Assembly (NCBI RefSeq): GCF_000733765.1
Contig: NZ_JPOG01000001.1
Location: 2,046,001-2,110,000 of the forward strand
From: Algiphilus aromaticivorans DG1253
GTDB lineage: Bacteria; Pseudomonadota; Gammaproteobacteria; Nevskiales; Nevskiaceae
Direction of reading: 5' to 3'
DNA: 64,000 nucleotides
The first letter of the stretch is position 1; each line of letters starts with the position of its first letter. Below the pieces are notes generated by a model. The model did not search any database, had not been told where the DNA came from, and saw only the letters and a program-made list of their open reading frames with translations. Shown here piece after piece: positions 63,171 through 64,000 of this stretch. The translations under genes and the position numbers were made by a program.

Positions 63171-64000
63171 CTAGCGGCCCGCCCGGGCGGCCGCCTCCGG
63201 CGCGAACTGCTGGGGCCGCATCGGCTGATTGAGACGCCACCAGCCGTCGCCGGCCTCGTTGACCAGGTAGTCCGCCTCGTAGGCGCCCGAGGTCAGGTCG
63301 TGGAAAAGCGAAACGCCGCGCTGGTAGGTCCCCGATTCCTGCGAGTAGAAGTACAGCACCCAGTTGCTGCGCCAAATATTGCCGCGCGTGTCGTAGTTAT
63401 CCGACATGTGCGCCAGCCAGGTGTCCTCGTGCGCATAGATACGCCGCTTGCCGTAGACGTGGCGGTACTCCTCCTTCAGGTAGCCGTCGATGACCCAGAC
63501 GCGATGCAGCTCCCAGCGCACATGCTCGGGGTTGATGGTCTTGGACTGAATGAGCTCGTCGTAGCTGATATCGGGGTCGTTGACCCGGAAGTTGTGGCGC
63601 GGGATGTACATCTCCTTCTTGCCCACCAGCTTCCAGCTATAGCGCTCCGGCGAGCCGTTGAAGATGTAGTCATCGTCGGAGGTCCGCATGCCGGCCGGCG
63701 GCACGGGATAGTCGTGACCGATCTCGGGGGCCTTGCGCACGCGGCGGGTGCCAGGGTTGTACTGCCAGGCCTGCGTCGAGTCGTTGGCGAAGTTGTTCGG
63801 CTGGTAGCCGACGTTGATCTCGCCGCGGTTGCTCGGTGGCGCCAGCAGTTCGATGAAGAGATAGCCGCCAACCTTGTCGCTGAAATAACCGCGCTCGTCC
63901 GGATCGGGATTGGCGCCCGCGTTCATGGTCGTGAAGTCCCATTTCCCCCACGAAACAGTGCCGTCGCCCTGCACGACCGCGATGTCGTAGATCGCGTGTT
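63171..64000 (-). CDS. DUF1329 envelope protein (copy 2), 5' end outside the window
   Basis: Partial; at least 276 aa of the C-terminal part. Strongly similar by eye (about 60% identity) to the 41,073-42,470 product: YDIAVVQGDGTVSWGKW, VGYQPNNFANDSTQAWQY, DYPVPPAGMRTSDDDYIFNGSPERYSWKLV, NPEHVRWELHRVWVIDG and YEADYLVNEAGDGWW. Adjacent to the CYP51-ferredoxin gene (38 nt). The frame is open through position 64000. Confidence 0.87.
   Translation of the reverse strand, partial: HAIYDIAVVQGDGTVSWGKWDFTTMNAGANPDPDERGYFSDKVGGYLFIELLAPPSNRGEINVGYQPNNFANDSTQAWQYNPGTRRVRKAPEIGHDYPVPPAGMRTSDDDYIFNGSPERYSWKLVGKKEMYIPRHNFRVNDPDISYDELIQSKTINPEHVRWELHRVWVIDGYLKEEYRHVYGKRRIYAHEDTWLAHMSDNYDTRGNIWRSNWVLYFYSQESGTYQRGVSLFHDLTSGAYEADYLVNEAGDGWWRLNQPMRPQQFAPEAAARAGR

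Overview
This 64 kb window comes from a high-GC gammaproteobacterial chromosome. Gene order in the core half is typical of Gammaproteobacteria (rpoE-rseA-mucB-rseC-mucD-lepA-lepB-rnc-era-recO-pdxJ-acpS; pcnB-folK-panB-panC-panD; lysS-prfB; the sdh operon with its assembly factors). The PA2778/PA2779 pair, a PagL-like lipid A deacylase, paired DUF1329 proteins and a large acyl-CoA/sterol-type catabolic island suggest a Nevskiales/Solimonadaceae-like, hydrocarbon- or algae-associated organism. That placement is inference; no marker phylogeny was possible.

Layout. Positions 1-38,500 are mainly housekeeping: an alanine/serine-glyoxylate-type aminotransferase, the PA2778/PA2779 pair, pgi, the pantothenate genes, folK and pcnB. 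A tRNA-Glu(CUC) follows, with an odd 178-bp tandem repeat behind it. Next come pagL-like, msrA, the long rpoE-to-acpS supra-operon on the minus strand, nadB, a lipocalin, ygfX/sdhE, an alcohol dehydrogenase with a thioesterase, sdhAF4-sdhCDAB, ygfZ, an intact IS5-type element with CTAA target duplications, lysS, prfB (programmed +1 frameshift) and an OmpA-family porin. A family of about 300-450 bp non-coding repeats with compensated hairpins occurs four times (about 1-300, a head-to-head pair at 31,850-32,625, and 51,760-52,095).

Positions 38,661-64,000 form one minus-strand accessory island. Its enzymes point to sterol or other polycyclic isoprenoid processing. They include a CYP51-type P450 fused to a CxxHxxC ferredoxin, a homologue of plant cycloeucalenol cycloisomerase (opens the 9,19-cyclopropane ring of sterols), two 3beta-HSD/C4-decarboxylase-like SDRs and a KshA/SdmA-type Rieske oxygenase with its 2Fe-2S ferredoxin. 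A second P450 is next to a rubredoxin. An acyl-CoA ligase, two CaiB/BaiF CoA-transferases (one a tandem fusion) and a Cys-less SCP-x/Ltp2-like thiolase with a DUF35 partner look suited to activating and shortening a carboxylated side chain. Two paralogous DUF1329 envelope proteins bracket the island. I see no squalene epoxidase or oxidosqualene cyclase, so the simplest reading is catabolism or remodelling of exogenous (algal or plant) 4-methyl, 14-methyl and cyclopropyl sterols rather than synthesis. This is the strongest candidate for an undescribed system in the window. All functional calls rest on motif and family recognition by eye.
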